Assembly (NCBI GenBank): GCA_016721245.1
Contig: JADKIQ010000009.1
Location: forward strand, 186,001-250,000
Source: Sphingobacteriales bacterium
GTDB lineage: Bacteria; Bacteroidota; Bacteroidia; Chitinophagales; JADIYW01
DNA: 64,000 nt
Direction: 5' to 3'
Part shown: positions 8,614-17,639 of the stretch, piece after piece
Layout: the number at the start of each line of letters is the position of its first letter
Position numbering within the stretch: the stretch's first letter is position 1
The notes under the pieces: model-generated
Seen by the model: only the letters and a program-made list of their open reading frames with translations
Database searches by the model: none
What the model was told of the DNA's origin: nothing
Program-made: the position numbers and the translations under genes

Positions 8614-9147
8614 ATGTTTGATTACAATTATCTGAAAGCACTGCACATCATTTTTGTGGTGAACTGGTTTGCCGGATTATTCTATATGCCGAGGCTGTTT
8701 ATTTACGCAACAGAAGCAAATGAAAAACCGGAACCCGATAAAACCATTTTATTAAATCAGTTTAAAATCATGCAGCAACGCTTGTGGTATATCATCACCT
8801 GGCCTTCTGCGGTCATCACGATGATTGTCGGCATCACCCTGTTAATTAAATCAGGTTTTTTATCACAACCCTGGATGCATGTAAAACTGGGTTTTGTATT
8901 TCTGCTCGTAAGCTATCACTTCTCCCTGCATTATATTTATAAGCAGCAACAGCAGGGCATCTTTATGTTTTCGTCTACACAACTGCGCATCTGGAATGAG
9001 GTGGCCACTATTTTATTGTTCGCCATCGTATTTTTGGTAGTGATAAAAACCAGCCTGAGTTTCTTAAGCGGTTTCATCGGTCTGGCAGTTTTAATTATTT
9101 TATTGATGCTAGGAATAAAACTCTATAAATTATTGAGAAAAGAATGA
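8614..9147 (+). CDS. hemJ: protoporphyrinogen oxidase HemJ (CopD/UPF0093 family)
   Basis: A 177-residue, four-helix membrane protein with the HemJ signature: LKALHIIFVVNWFAGLFYMP with the conserved His near residue 11, and WMHVKLGFVFLLVSYH with the Lys/His pair near residues 91-101. HemJ oxidises protoporphyrinogen IX to protoporphyrin IX in the inner membrane, in organisms lacking HemG/HemY. The stop overlaps the next start by four bases (ATGA). The region before the ATG carries a heptamer array rather than a clear promoter. Confidence 0.9.
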   Translation: MFDYNYLKALHIIFVVNWFAGLFYMPRLFIYATEANEKPEPDKTILLNQFKIMQQRLWYIITWPSAVITMIVGITLLIKSGFLSQPWMHVKLGFVFLLVSYHFSLHYIYKQQQQGIFMFSSTQLRIWNEVATILLFAIVFLVVIKTSLSFLSGFIGLAVLIILLMLGIKLYKLLRKE

Positions 9148-9689
9148 GTGACAAAAAACTCAAATATATATCATCTTTTATCATTCTATCGCTGATACTC
9201 ATTTTTGTATCTCGCAATATGAGCAATCATATTTTGCTGTTTCCATATTGGTTAAATACATTGCTATATTTATTTTCATTTGTTATTGCATTCTACTACA
9301 CAAAAAGATGGAATGTTTTTACGAGCGATAAGGAAGAAAATAAAAAACCAGCCGCTTTCTTTAATGGCATATTGGCTGTTTTGCTTGCTTTCGTGTTGCT
9401 TTGTGCATTTCGTTTGCCTATAAATATTCTTATTAAACAACAATCCGCGAAAAACGAACGAATCACACAAATCTGCCCGATTACTTTTTATTCTTTAGGT
9501 TTAAAAAACCGGCGGAAGAAACACATCACCTTTACTTTTCAGCATAAATCGATTCGAATGAAAGTAAAACCATCTGCGATGGCAAAAATTAAAATGCTGC
9601 AAACCTCTCAAAAGTTTATACAACTGCAAGTCCGTAAAAGTATTTTAGGAACCTATGTGGTAGAGGATTATGAAGTGAAATACATCTAA
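9144..9689 (+). CDS. hypothetical membrane protein
   Basis: A 181-residue protein not assigned to a family. Three hydrophobic helices lie at about residues 8-25, 33-51 and 72-93. A soluble basic C-terminal half of about 85 residues follows, rich in Lys and beta-prone segments. It overlaps hemJ by four bases (ATGA), which indicates translational coupling. The composition resembles the neighbouring genes. Confidence 0.65.
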   Translation: MSDKKLKYISSFIILSLILIFVSRNMSNHILLFPYWLNTLLYLFSFVIAFYYTKRWNVFTSDKEENKKPAAFFNGILAVLLAFVLLCAFRLPINILIKQQSAKNERITQICPITFYSLGLKNRRKKHITFTFQHKSIRMKVKPSAMAKIKMLQTSQKFIQLQVRKSILGTYVVEDYEVKYI

Positions 9690-9699
9690 AATGTTATAG

Positions 9700-11027
9700 T
9701 TATACCACAAACGTATTCCACAACATCACGCCATTCAGCACAATAATTATTAAAGCAATAATCCAGGCAGTAATATTTAACCAGCTGCTGTTTACAAACT
9801 GAGCCATCTTTGTTTTATTGCCGGTAAATTGCAATAATGGTACTACGGCAAAACTCAACTGTACAGATAAAATCACCTGACTTAAAATCAGCAAGGTGCC
9901 GGTTCCTTTTTCGCCATACAAAAATGCAACAATCAACGCAGGCACTACCGCAATTAAGCGGGTAATCAATCGTCGCAGCCAGGGTTTTAACTTAATCTCT
10001 AAGAATCCTTCCATTACGATTTGGCCGGCTAAAGTACCCGTCAGCGTGGAGTTTTGGCCGCTGGCTAAAAGCGCAATCGCAAAAAAGGTAGAGGCCAGTT
10101 TTACGCCTAGCACAGGCTCCAGTAATTTATACGCATCGTTGATATCCGCCACTTCCTTATGTCCGTTGTAATGAAATGCAGAGGCTGCTAAAATCAAAAT
10201 AGCTGCATTAATAAAAAACGCCAGCAACAAAGAAACCGTGGAGTCTATGGTGGCGTATTTAATCGCCTGTTTTTTCCTTCATCGTTGCGTTCAAAATTCC
10301 TGGTCTGCACAATGCTGGAATGCAGGTACAAATTATGCGGCATCACGGTGGCGCCTAAAATACCAATGGCGATATACAGCATATCACCATTCGTAATGAT
10401 TTCAGTGGTTGGTAAAAGCCCGCCCATCACTGCAGCAAATGCAGGTTTTGAAACGGCCAACTCGTATGCAAAGCAGCAAAAAATGATAAAGATTAATCCG
10501 CCCACAAACGCTTCCAGATAACGGAATCCTTTGTTTTGCAGCAATAATAACACCAGTACATCTAAAATGGTGATGATGATACCCACCGTCAGCGGAATAC
10601 CAAATAATAAATTGATAGCAATGGCAGAACCGATTACTTCGGCTAAATCACAGGCGGCAATCGCAATCTCACATAAAATCCACAGCGCGATGCTTACCGG
10701 TTTAGAGTAAGAATCTTTACAGGCCTGCGCTAAATCTCTGCCGGTAACGATACCTAATTTTAACGCGAGATGCTGTAATAAGATGGCAAACAAATTGGAA
10801 ATTAAGATGACAGATAAAAGGGTATATCCGAAACTGGAGCCGCCGGCAATATCTGTAGCCCAGTTGCCCGGATCCATATAACCTACCGCTACCATTAAAC
10901 CTGGTCCTGCAAAAGCCATCAGCTTTCTCCAGCCTGTTGCATTCTTGGGAACAGCAATGCTTGAAAAAGACTCCGGTAGTGATACCGCAGTGCGTTTTAA
11001 ACGCCAGTTTTTATCATTTGTCGACAT
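9700..11027 (-). pseudogene. mntH: Nramp-family Mn2+/H+ symporter, frameshifted
   Basis: Two frames together make a complete Nramp transporter. The 5' part (11027-10245) carries the TM1 motif DPGNWATD and the TM6 motif MPHNLYLHSS, both metal-binding; the 3' part (10230-9700) carries the remaining helices to the C-terminus. The break is at 10270-10275, a run of six T (A on the coding strand). One extra base there restores GKKQAIKYATIDSTV and joins the halves. This looks like a homopolymer sequencing error, although a real frameshift cannot be excluded. It faces the DtxR-family regulator at 11102 across a DtxR-type box, which fits manganese-dependent repression. Confidence 0.88.
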
Positions 11028-11070
11028 ATAATTTCCACAATGTTAAAAATAATTTCTTCTAATTAAAAAT

Positions 11071-11097
11071 ATTATTTTTAGATTAGCCTAAATTTTA
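11071..11097. promoter_or_regulatory. DtxR/MntR-type operator between mntH and its regulator
   Basis: TTTAGATTAGCCTAAA at 11077-11092 is an imperfect inverted repeat with A/T-rich flanks. It closely resembles the DtxR-family box (TTAGGTTAGCCTAA). It lies 9 bp before the regulator start and about 50 bp before mntH, so it could control both genes. Confidence 0.7.
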
Positions 11098-11101
11098 AAG
11101 C

Positions 11102-11770
11102 ATGATACTACTTAGTGCGGTAGAAGAAAATTACCTGAAATATATCTTTCAGCTCAGTGAAATCAGCGACAGAGGAATTGTAAAGACCAATGATCTGGCT
11201 TATAAACTGGAGCATTCCGCAGCATCCGTCACTGATATGCTGAAAAAACTATCGGATAAGAAATTAGTAGCCTATAAAAAGTATTACGGTGTTTCATTAA
11301 CAAAAACCGGTTTGCAGATTGCCGTTCAGGTATTGAGAAAACACCGGCTCTGGGAAACCTTTCTCGTAAAAAATTTAAAATTCACCTGGGATCAGGTACA
11401 CGCTATTGCGGAACAGCTCGAACATATACAGTCGGATGAATTAATCGACAGAATGGATGAATATTTAGGACATCCGAAATTTGACCCGCACGGAGATCCG
11501 ATTCCCGACAAACAGGGTGTTTTTTCTTCTGCCAATGTGATTTGTCTTGCGGATGCCAAACTGAAAAAACAATACCTGCTGGCAAATGTTAATGATGAAT
11601 CCTCCGCTTTTTTAAAGTATCTGAATAAGATTCAGCTGAAATTAAATGACAAAATAAAAATTCTGGATAAAGAAGAATTTGATGAGACGATACAAATTAT
11701 GATTAATGAAAAAAAACAAATGACCATCAGTAAAGATGCAGCGCAGAATATGTTCGTGAAAGTGGTATAG
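11102..11770 (+). CDS. DtxR-family metal-dependent regulator (MntR-like)
   Basis: A 222-residue regulator. The N-terminal winged helix contains VEENYLKYIFQL and SAASVTDMLKKLSDKKLVAYKKYYGVSLT. A metal-binding and dimerisation domain follows, with AIAEQLEHIQSDELIDRMDEYLGHPKFDPHG. The C-terminal part (about residues 145-222) fits an SH3/FeoA-like domain. Such regulators bind Mn2+ or Fe2+ and repress metal uptake. The divergent mntH and the shared operator make manganese the likely signal; that assignment is inference from context. Confidence 0.9.
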   Translation: MILLSAVEENYLKYIFQLSEISDRGIVKTNDLAYKLEHSAASVTDMLKKLSDKKLVAYKKYYGVSLTKTGLQIAVQVLRKHRLWETFLVKNLKFTWDQVHAIAEQLEHIQSDELIDRMDEYLGHPKFDPHGDPIPDKQGVFSSANVICLADAKLKKQYLLANVNDESSAFLKYLNKIQLKLNDKIKILDKEEFDETIQIMINEKKQMTISKDAAQNMFVKVV

Positions 11771-11854
11771 ACCATTAGCACCAACACAATAAGATTCAGG
11801 ATCTTTTTAATAGTTGTCTTACAATCCTGATGCTAACCATCCAGCAATTTAAGA

Positions 11855-12586
11855 ATGAGTGTAAATATTTACAATACAGAAAACCTGCCGGTACCGGTAA
11901 AGATTATTGTGGAAGCCCGGAATTCCTCCCGGGTGGCTTTGGGTAAAAACGAAATTATTGTCCGACTACCCAAACATATTTCTGTAGCAGATAAAGAAAA
12001 AACGCTGAAGCAGTTTCTGGTATGGGCAAGACAACAAATTGAAGAAAAAAAATATTACCATGAACACCAGCATACCGTAGAGTATTATCAGGGACGCGTG
12101 TTGAAAATTTACGGGAAAGAATTCAGAACGGAAATAGAATTTATTGCAACAGGAAAAAATAAATTAAGCTACCGTGGAGATACTACCCTGAAAATATATT
12201 TACTGGAAAATCAGCCGCACAAAAAACAAATTCTCGAAATACAGCGCTTTCTGCTGCGCTTTACAGAAAAATATTTTTTACCTGAGTTGCAGAAACGCAC
12301 TTTATACTGGAATGATATTTATTTTAAAGAAAGAATTGAAAAAGTAGATGTAAAACATACCATTTCCCGCTGGGGCAGCTGCTCATCAAGTCGTAAAATA
12401 TCCTTCGCTACCAAACTGCTGCTGCTGCCGCAAATCATTATAGATTACGTGATTATTCATGAATTGGCGCACCTGAAAGAGATGAACCATTCGCCAAAAT
12501 TCTGGAAACACGTAGAAAATGTGATGCCGGATTACAAAACACATCGCAAATGGCTGCAACAAAACGGCAGCAAAATCCATTTTTAG
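11855..12586 (+). CDS. YgjP-like metallopeptidase (M48-type, DUF45)
   Basis: A 243-residue protein with the YgjP/DUF45 signature in the C-terminal third: SRWGSCSS, then IDYVIIHELAHLKEMNHSPKFW with the zinc motif HExxH, and MPDYKTHRKWL. The N-terminal part is beta-rich, as in the family. Proteins of this family are soluble zinc peptidases whose physiological substrates are mostly unknown. The gene follows the DtxR regulator by 84 bp in the same direction but is probably unrelated to it. Confidence 0.88.
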   Translation: MSVNIYNTENLPVPVKIIVEARNSSRVALGKNEIIVRLPKHISVADKEKTLKQFLVWARQQIEEKKYYHEHQHTVEYYQGRVLKIYGKEFRTEIEFIATGKNKLSYRGDTTLKIYLLENQPHKKQILEIQRFLLRFTEKYFLPELQKRTLYWNDIYFKERIEKVDVKHTISRWGSCSSSRKISFATKLLLLPQIIIDYVIIHELAHLKEMNHSPKFWKHVENVMPDYKTHRKWLQQNGSKIHF

Positions 12587-12622
12587 AAAGTGATATTATT
12601 TCTAAACAATTATCTTTACCCC

Positions 12623-13147
12623 ATGAAAAAGCAAATCCTGTATTTTTTTATAATCCTGTCATTTTCAGCATGCCGTTACAGCAAAACGCCGGAAGTGTTT
12701 TCCGATAAAAATGTGAGTATAGAATATCCGTCTTACCTGTTCAAGGCAGATGATGTCTATCCGGAAAAAAACACTTTACTGCAGCTTAAAAATGACTACC
12801 GCGATGTGTATTTCATCCTCGTAGACCATGGCATGAAACCCGGCGAACAGGGCTTTGAGCTGATGTGCGATTCCATTTTTGGCCAGTTAAAAAGAAATAT
12901 GAAAGAACCCAACGTGGAAGCACGAGATACCGTGTTCACGACGGCAAATCAACTGAAAGTAAAAGAATTTCAGATTTCCGGCATTTTGTCTTCAGAAAAA
13001 CAAGACCACCGTTTTCAGTTTGTGGTGGATGTGTTTGAAGCACCGAACGGACATATTTACCAGACGGCAGGCTGGCTGCTGCGCCACAAACGCGATCTTT
13101 GGCTCAAAGATTTGCAAAAATCAGCCTACTCGCTAAAGGTGAAATAG
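12623..13147 (+). CDS. lipoprotein, unknown function
   Basis: A 174-residue predicted lipoprotein. The signal peptide is residues 1-15 (MKKQILYFFIILSFSAC) with Cys17 in the lipobox. The start is taken at ATG 12623, because an upstream frame from 12590 only adds residues in front of the signal peptide. The mature part is a single alpha/beta domain of about 155 residues with strands such as VSIEYPSYLF and HRFQFVVDVFEAP. No family is recognised with confidence; it recalls PsbP/DUF1795-like folds. Confidence 0.72.
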   Translation: MKKQILYFFIILSFSACRYSKTPEVFSDKNVSIEYPSYLFKADDVYPEKNTLLQLKNDYRDVYFILVDHGMKPGEQGFELMCDSIFGQLKRNMKEPNVEARDTVFTTANQLKVKEFQISGILSSEKQDHRFQFVVDVFEAPNGHIYQTAGWLLRHKRDLWLKDLQKSAYSLKVK

Positions 13148-13186
13148 GGCGATTTTCAGATTTTATAACCATAAATACCTGAACTA

Positions 13187-13206
13187 TTAACGTTTCTAAA
13201 CGTTAA
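13187..13206. promoter_or_regulatory. 20-bp palindrome upstream of fni
   Basis: TTAACGTTT-CT-AAACGTTAA has perfect 9-bp arms. It overlaps the expected -33 position relative to TAACTTTA at 13213-13220, which lies 10 bp before the fni start. It is a probable operator for an unidentified dimeric regulator. It has no T-tract, so a terminator for the upstream lipoprotein gene is less likely. Confidence 0.5.
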
Positions 13207-13230
13207 TATCCGTAACTTTACATACACATT

Positions 13231-14265
13231 TTGGACCATCTCGAAAAAATACCAGCCACCGATCCTACGGCGGCAGAACGCAAACAGGATCATATTCAAC
13301 TTGCTTTTCAATCGCAGGTAGAAACCGCTTTTTTGGATAAACGGTTTTCTTATGAACCGATTTTGTCCGCCCACCCTGCAGCATCTTTAGCATCTTTAGC
13401 TTTTTTAGGTAAACAAATACAAACGCCAATTTGGGTATCCAGCATGACCGGAGGCACGGAAAAAGCGTATCAGATAAATGAGAATCTGGCGCGTGCCTGC
13501 AAAACATTCGGCATGGGTATGGGATTGGGTTCTTGTCGTGCCTTATTGGAAAATGATGAACGTCTTAAAGATTTTGATTTCAGAAAAATTATCGGAGACG
13601 ACTTGCCGTTTTATGCCAACATCGGTATAGCGCAATTAGATACGCTGCTGAAAGATAATGAGGCTTATAAGATAGATCAGCTCGTAGACAAATTACAGGC
13701 AGACGGTATCATCATTCACGTAAATCCATTGCAGGAATGGCTGCAGCCGGAAGGTGATAAAATAACCGAAGCGCCGATAAAAACGATTCAGCAGTTTTTA
13801 GATAAAACCAAACAAAAAGTAATTATAAAAGAAGTAGGACAAGGTTTCGGAAAAGAAAGTTTGCGGGCATTGGTACAGTTACCCATTGAAGCAATAGAAT
13901 TTGCGGCACACGGCGGCACTAATTTTTCGAAACTGGAATTGCTGCGCGGCGATAAGGAAAAACTGGAGATCTATAAATCCATTGCACAGATTGGACACAG
14001 CGCGGAAGAAATGGTATTATTTGTCAATGAACTGAAACTGGAATTAGGTAATCAGTTCTTGTGCAGGCAATTTATCATTTCAGGCGGCATTAAAAATTTC
14101 CTGGATGGATATTATCTGATGGAAAAACTGAATGCACCATCCGTATACGGACAAGCCTCCGCTTTGTTGCAATACGCAGAGAAATCATACGAAGAGTTAG
14201 AGCAGTTTTTACACTTTCAGATAGAAGGCTTAAAACTGTCGAAAGCTTTTTTTAAAGTGAGATAA
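13231..14265 (+). CDS. fni: type 2 isopentenyl-diphosphate delta-isomerase
   Basis: A 344-residue FMN-dependent IPP/DMAPP isomerase with a TIM-barrel fold. Visible family motifs: RKQDHIQLAFQSQV near the N-terminus, SSMTGGTEKAYQIN, GMGMGLGSCR, HVNPLQEWLQPEGD (catalytic region), KEVGQGFG and the C-terminal flavin-binding GGIKN. The start is a TTG ten bases after a -7-like element. It begins a cluster of isoprenoid genes with mvaA at 14865 and the GHMP kinase at 16626, consistent with the mevalonate pathway. Confidence 0.93.
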   Translation: MDHLEKIPATDPTAAERKQDHIQLAFQSQVETAFLDKRFSYEPILSAHPAASLASLAFLGKQIQTPIWVSSMTGGTEKAYQINENLARACKTFGMGMGLGSCRALLENDERLKDFDFRKIIGDDLPFYANIGIAQLDTLLKDNEAYKIDQLVDKLQADGIIIHVNPLQEWLQPEGDKITEAPIKTIQQFLDKTKQKVIIKEVGQGFGKESLRALVQLPIEAIEFAAHGGTNFSKLELLRGDKEKLEIYKSIAQIGHSAEEMVLFVNELKLELGNQFLCRQFIISGGIKNFLDGYYLMEKLNAPSVYGQASALLQYAEKSYEELEQFLHFQIEGLKLSKAFFKVR

Positions 14266-14278
14266 ATCAATTCATTAC

Positions 14279-14860
14279 ATGGGCAAAAAAATACTCATCG
14301 TTAACGGTCATCCAAACAAGGAGAGTTTAAATTTTGCCTTAGCAGAAGCCTATAAAAAAGGGGCTCTGGAATCGGGAGCTGAGATTAAAGAAATTAATAT
14401 GGCAGATTTACAGTTCAATCCGAATCTGCAGTATGGATATAAAAAACGTACGGAACTCGAACCGGATTTGTTAGATTCCTGGGACAAAATAAAATGGGCG
14501 GAACATCTGGTTTTTGTTTTTCCGATTTGGTGGGGTGGAATGCCGGCTATGTTAAAAGGATTTTTCGACCGGCTTTTTTTACCGGGCTTTGCGTTTCAAT
14601 ACCGCGAAAATTCCGTGTGGTGGGATAAGTTGCTGACGGGAAAATCAGCACACATTATTGCTACCATGGATACGCCTTACTGGTATTTCAGATTGGTGTA
14701 CGGCAACCCCGGAATACAACAGTTCAAAAGAACTATTTTACAATTTTCGGGAATAAATCCGGTAAAAGTTACGGTGTTTTCTCCCATAAAAAATGTTGCA
14801 GAAGACAAAATAAAAAAACATATAGATAAGACGTTTCAAATTGGGAAACAATTAAAATAG
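14279..14860 (+). CDS. NAD(P)H-dependent flavodoxin-fold oxidoreductase
   Basis: A 193-residue protein of the NAD(P)H quinone oxidoreductase / KefF/MdaB family. The N-terminal FMN-binding loop is ILIVNGHPNKESLN, and the second flavin segment is FVFPIWWGGMPAMLKGFFDR. It lies 13 bp after fni and 4 bp before mvaA, so it is in the same operon. A role in quinone or electrophile reduction is typical of the family. Why it sits between two isoprenoid genes is unclear; supplying reduced flavin to Fni would be speculation. Confidence 0.88.
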   Translation: MGKKILIVNGHPNKESLNFALAEAYKKGALESGAEIKEINMADLQFNPNLQYGYKKRTELEPDLLDSWDKIKWAEHLVFVFPIWWGGMPAMLKGFFDRLFLPGFAFQYRENSVWWDKLLTGKSAHIIATMDTPYWYFRLVYGNPGIQQFKRTILQFSGINPVKVTVFSPIKNVAEDKIKKHIDKTFQIGKQLK

Positions 14861-14864
14861 ACAG

Positions 14865-16184
14865 ATGAAAAATATAGCAGGATATTCCAAACTCAGCAAA
14901 GAAGAAAAAATAGACTGGCTGGTAGCCAACTACCTGAATAATGACCTGGAAGCAAAGGCAGAACTGATTTCGTATTGGCACCGCGATTTGAACACACAAA
15001 AAGTGCTGGATGAATTTTCTGAAAACACCATCACCAATTATTTCTTTCCGTATTCTATTGCACCTAACTTTTTAATCAACGGCGACTATTATTGTTTACC
15101 GATGGCGATTGAGGAAAGCTCTGTGGTGGCAGCTATGTCGAATGCAGCAAAATTCTGGAGCACCCGCGGTGGTTTCAAAACAGAAATTTTAGGCACGACG
15201 AAAATCGGACAGGTACATTTTATTTATAAAGGAGATGAAGCGCAACTGAAGGCAGATTTTCAAAGCATCAAAGCGCAGTTGCTGGAAGGCAGCAAGTATA
15301 TCTCTTTCAATATGGAGCAACGCGGTGGCGGGGTGAAGGACATCGAGCTGATAGATATGACGCAATATGAAGAAGGTTATTTCCAGCTGAAAGCATCATT
15401 TGATACCTGCGATTCCATGGGAGCGAATTTCATCAACACCTGTCTGGAAGAATATGCTTCTACGCTAAAAGAAATTGTAGGAAAGAACCCTAAATACGGA
15501 ACCGTAAAAGTAATTCTTGCCATCGTTTCTAATTACACACCCGAATGTCTGGCGCGAGCCACGGTGGAATGTAAAGTGGAAGAACTCGGAAGTTTTGGAG
15601 ATATCTCTGCGGAAGAATTTGCAGAGAAAGTACGCATTGCCGTAAAGATTGCAGAAGTGGATCCGCACCGTGCCACCACACACAACAAAGGAATTTACAA
15701 CGGAGTAGACGCTTTGATTATTGCCACCGGAAACGATTTCCGCGCAGTGGAAGCTTGCGGTCATACCTATGCGGCTCGCAACGGAAGATATGGCTCACTG
15801 ACGCATTGCACGGTAGAAAACGGCATCTTCAAATTCTGGATAGATTTACCGTTGGCGGTGGGAACCGTTGGCGGATTGACGCAATTACATCCAATGGTAA
15901 AACGTAGTTTGCAGATATTAGGCAACCCGAATGCAGAGCAGCTGATGATGTTCTGTGCGGTGGCCGGACTGGCACAAAACTTCGCAGCACTAAAAGCAAT
16001 GACAACGGTAGGCATACAACAAGGACATATGAAAATGCACTTGTTGAATATCTTAAATTATTACAATGCTACCGAAGAAGAAAAGGATTATGCCTTGGTG
16101 TATTTCAAAGATAAAATTGTTTCATTTACGACTACGCGAGTGATGCTGGAGCAATTTAGGAGTGCGAAGAAAGAGGTGAAGTAA
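14865..16184 (+). CDS. mvaA: hydroxymethylglutaryl-CoA reductase, class II (degradative-type sequence)
   Basis: A 439-residue enzyme interconverting HMG-CoA and mevalonate. Class II motifs are clear: AIEESSVVAAMSNAAKFW with the catalytic Glu, NKGIYNGVDALIIATGNDFRAVEA with the catalytic Lys and Asp, GTVGGLTQLHP, and GIQQGHMKMH with the general-acid His. In Bacteroidota this class serves biosynthesis in the mevalonate pathway. The company of fni and a GHMP kinase agrees with that. It is the third gene of the fni operon. Confidence 0.95.
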   Translation: MKNIAGYSKLSKEEKIDWLVANYLNNDLEAKAELISYWHRDLNTQKVLDEFSENTITNYFFPYSIAPNFLINGDYYCLPMAIEESSVVAAMSNAAKFWSTRGGFKTEILGTTKIGQVHFIYKGDEAQLKADFQSIKAQLLEGSKYISFNMEQRGGGVKDIELIDMTQYEEGYFQLKASFDTCDSMGANFINTCLEEYASTLKEIVGKNPKYGTVKVILAIVSNYTPECLARATVECKVEELGSFGDISAEEFAEKVRIAVKIAEVDPHRATTHNKGIYNGVDALIIATGNDFRAVEACGHTYAARNGRYGSLTHCTVENGIFKFWIDLPLAVGTVGGLTQLHPMVKRSLQILGNPNAEQLMMFCAVAGLAQNFAALKAMTTVGIQQGHMKMHLLNILNYYNATEEEKDYALVYFKDKIVSFTTTRVMLEQFRSAKKEVK

Positions 16185-16559
16185 TTATTTCACAAACCAC
16201 TTTGTTTTTTTATTGTTCAGTTCCATAGAATCTTTCAGGATACTCTGAATGACTTCTGCATCTACGTCTTCCAAATTTTTATAGGAAATAGATGCAATCA
16301 ATTTTCTGTTTTTGATTTCTAAAAAGGGATATTTGTTTTTCAGAAAGCTACCACGACAAAAGCCAATATAAACCGTTTTCTTTTCAATGCTGATATAGCA
16401 TAGCATACCTTTATAATGATAAAAAGGACAATTAAAACTTAAACGTTCTGTAATTTCAGACGACGTGGAAAGAATAATATCACGTAATAAGAATATAAGA
16501 ATTCTCGAAGACGCATCTTGTGCTAAAATATATTCATCAACAGTTTGATACTTTGACAT
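16185..16559 (-). CDS. DUF1801-domain protein
   Basis: A 124-residue protein of the DUF1801/YdhG type. It has an N-terminal helix (MSKYQTVDEYILAQ), ILSTSSEITERLSFNCPFYHYKG corresponding to the conserved substrate-like pocket segment, and YIGFCRGSFL. The biochemical role of the family is unknown. It is convergent with mvaA, starting one base after the mvaA stop, and it divides mvaA from the GHMP kinase gene. Confidence 0.8.
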   Translation of the reverse strand: MSKYQTVDEYILAQDASSRILIFLLRDIILSTSSEITERLSFNCPFYHYKGMLCYISIEKKTVYIGFCRGSFLKNKYPFLEIKNRKLIASISYKNLEDVDAEVIQSILKDSMELNNKKTKWFVK

Positions 16560-16611
16560 ATGCTCAAAAATAACGAATTTTTTAAATGCTATAATGAACG
16601 CCTTTTATTTT

Positions 16612-16619
16612 TAATTTTG
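16612..16619 (+). promoter_or_regulatory. -7 element for the GHMP kinase gene
   Basis: TAATTTTG matches TAxxTTTG and ends six bases before the ATG at 16626, like other promoters in this window. Confidence 0.5.
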
Positions 16620-16889
16620 TAGCACATGACGCAAACCTACCACGCCAACGGCAAACTCTTACTCAGCGGTGAATACTTCATCTTAGACGGTGCTGTGGGC
16701 TTGGCATTGCCGACAAAATTTGGTCAGTCACTGAGTGTTGAACCATCAGCAGAAAAAGGAATTTTATGGAAAAGTATTGACCATGAAAACAAGGTTTGGT
16801 TTGAAGCACAATTTTCCGAATCACTGGAAATTATTTCTTCGAGTGATAAGGATGTTGCAAAAACTCTTCAGAATATTCTAAGCCTTTGT

Positions 16890-16917
16890 AAACTCAAATC
16901 TCAATTCCCAAATCACA
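16890..16917. repeat. degenerate heptamer array inside the GHMP kinase gene
   Basis: Four heptamers (AAACTCA, AATCTCA, ATTCCCA, AATCACA) of consensus AAtCnCA. The 28-bp length equals the +1 frame change in the kinase gene. Confidence 0.65.
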
Positions 16918-17085
16918 ACTAAACTCGATTTTCCTCAAAACTGGGGCCTCGGTTCTTCTTCTACTTTAATAAGTTTACTAGCACAATATGCAAACGTTGA
17001 CCCGTACGAATTGTTAGCCAAAACATTCGGCGGTTCTGGTTACGATATTGCCTGTGCCACAGCAAAAAGTGCAATCAAGTATCAG

Positions 17086-17115
17086 CTCACGACTCACGAC
17101 TCACGACTCACGACT
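17086..17115. repeat. heptamer tandem array (CTCACGA x4) inside the GHMP kinase gene
   Basis: Four perfect copies of CTCACGA plus CT, 30 bp in all. It is translated without a frame change as a TTHDSRL-type peptide between the GYDIA motif and the DFNPTF strand. Confidence 0.9.
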
Positions 17116-17639
17116 GCAATAGATTTCAATCCAACTTTCAAAGAGCATCTTTACTTCGTTCATCTCAACCAAAAGCAAAATTCGCGCGAAGGCATCCAAC
17201 ATTATAAAAACCTCACAATAGATAAAACAGAATATATAGAACAAATTTCTGAAATCACGCAAAAGCTTATTCACGCCAACGAATTAGACGAATTCTGTTA
17301 TTACTTAGAAGTGCATGAAAATATTGTAGGAAATGTGTTGAATTTGCGAAAAGTAAAAGAAATTTATTTTTCTGATTTTCCGGGAACGGTTAAGTCGCTT
17401 GGAGCCTGGGGCGGCGATTTTATATTGGTGGCCAGCGATGAATCACCGGAAATGATTACCACTTATTTTCAGCAAAAAGGGTTTTCCACCCTTCTTTCTT
17501 ACAAAGACATGATTTTATAACACTTCTTCTTTTTTACTTGCATTAAAATTTGTATATTGCGCAGTTGCAAAATGATTAAAACATGTGTTTAACGTAACCC
17601 TATTGGTACACATTTTGCAATAGAACTACTACTTAATAC

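Larger units (their letters stand above)
16626..17520 (+). pseudogene. GYDIA-type GHMP kinase, frame broken at a heptamer array
   Basis: Two frames cover one GHMP-family kinase (mevalonate-kinase-like, about 295 residues in total). The 5' part (16626-16922) has GKLLLSGEYFILDGAVGLALPTKFGQS. The 3' part resumes in the +1 frame with TKLDFPQNWGLGSSSTLISLL (the ATP loop) and FGGSGYDIACA, then LYFVHLNQKQNSREGI. The break coincides with four degenerate heptamers at 16890-16917. Those 28 bp shift the frame by exactly +1. A second array at 17086-17115 (30 bp) is read through in frame. By context the kinase acts in the mevalonate pathway. Whether the frame is truly broken needs read-level evidence. Confidence 0.85.
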
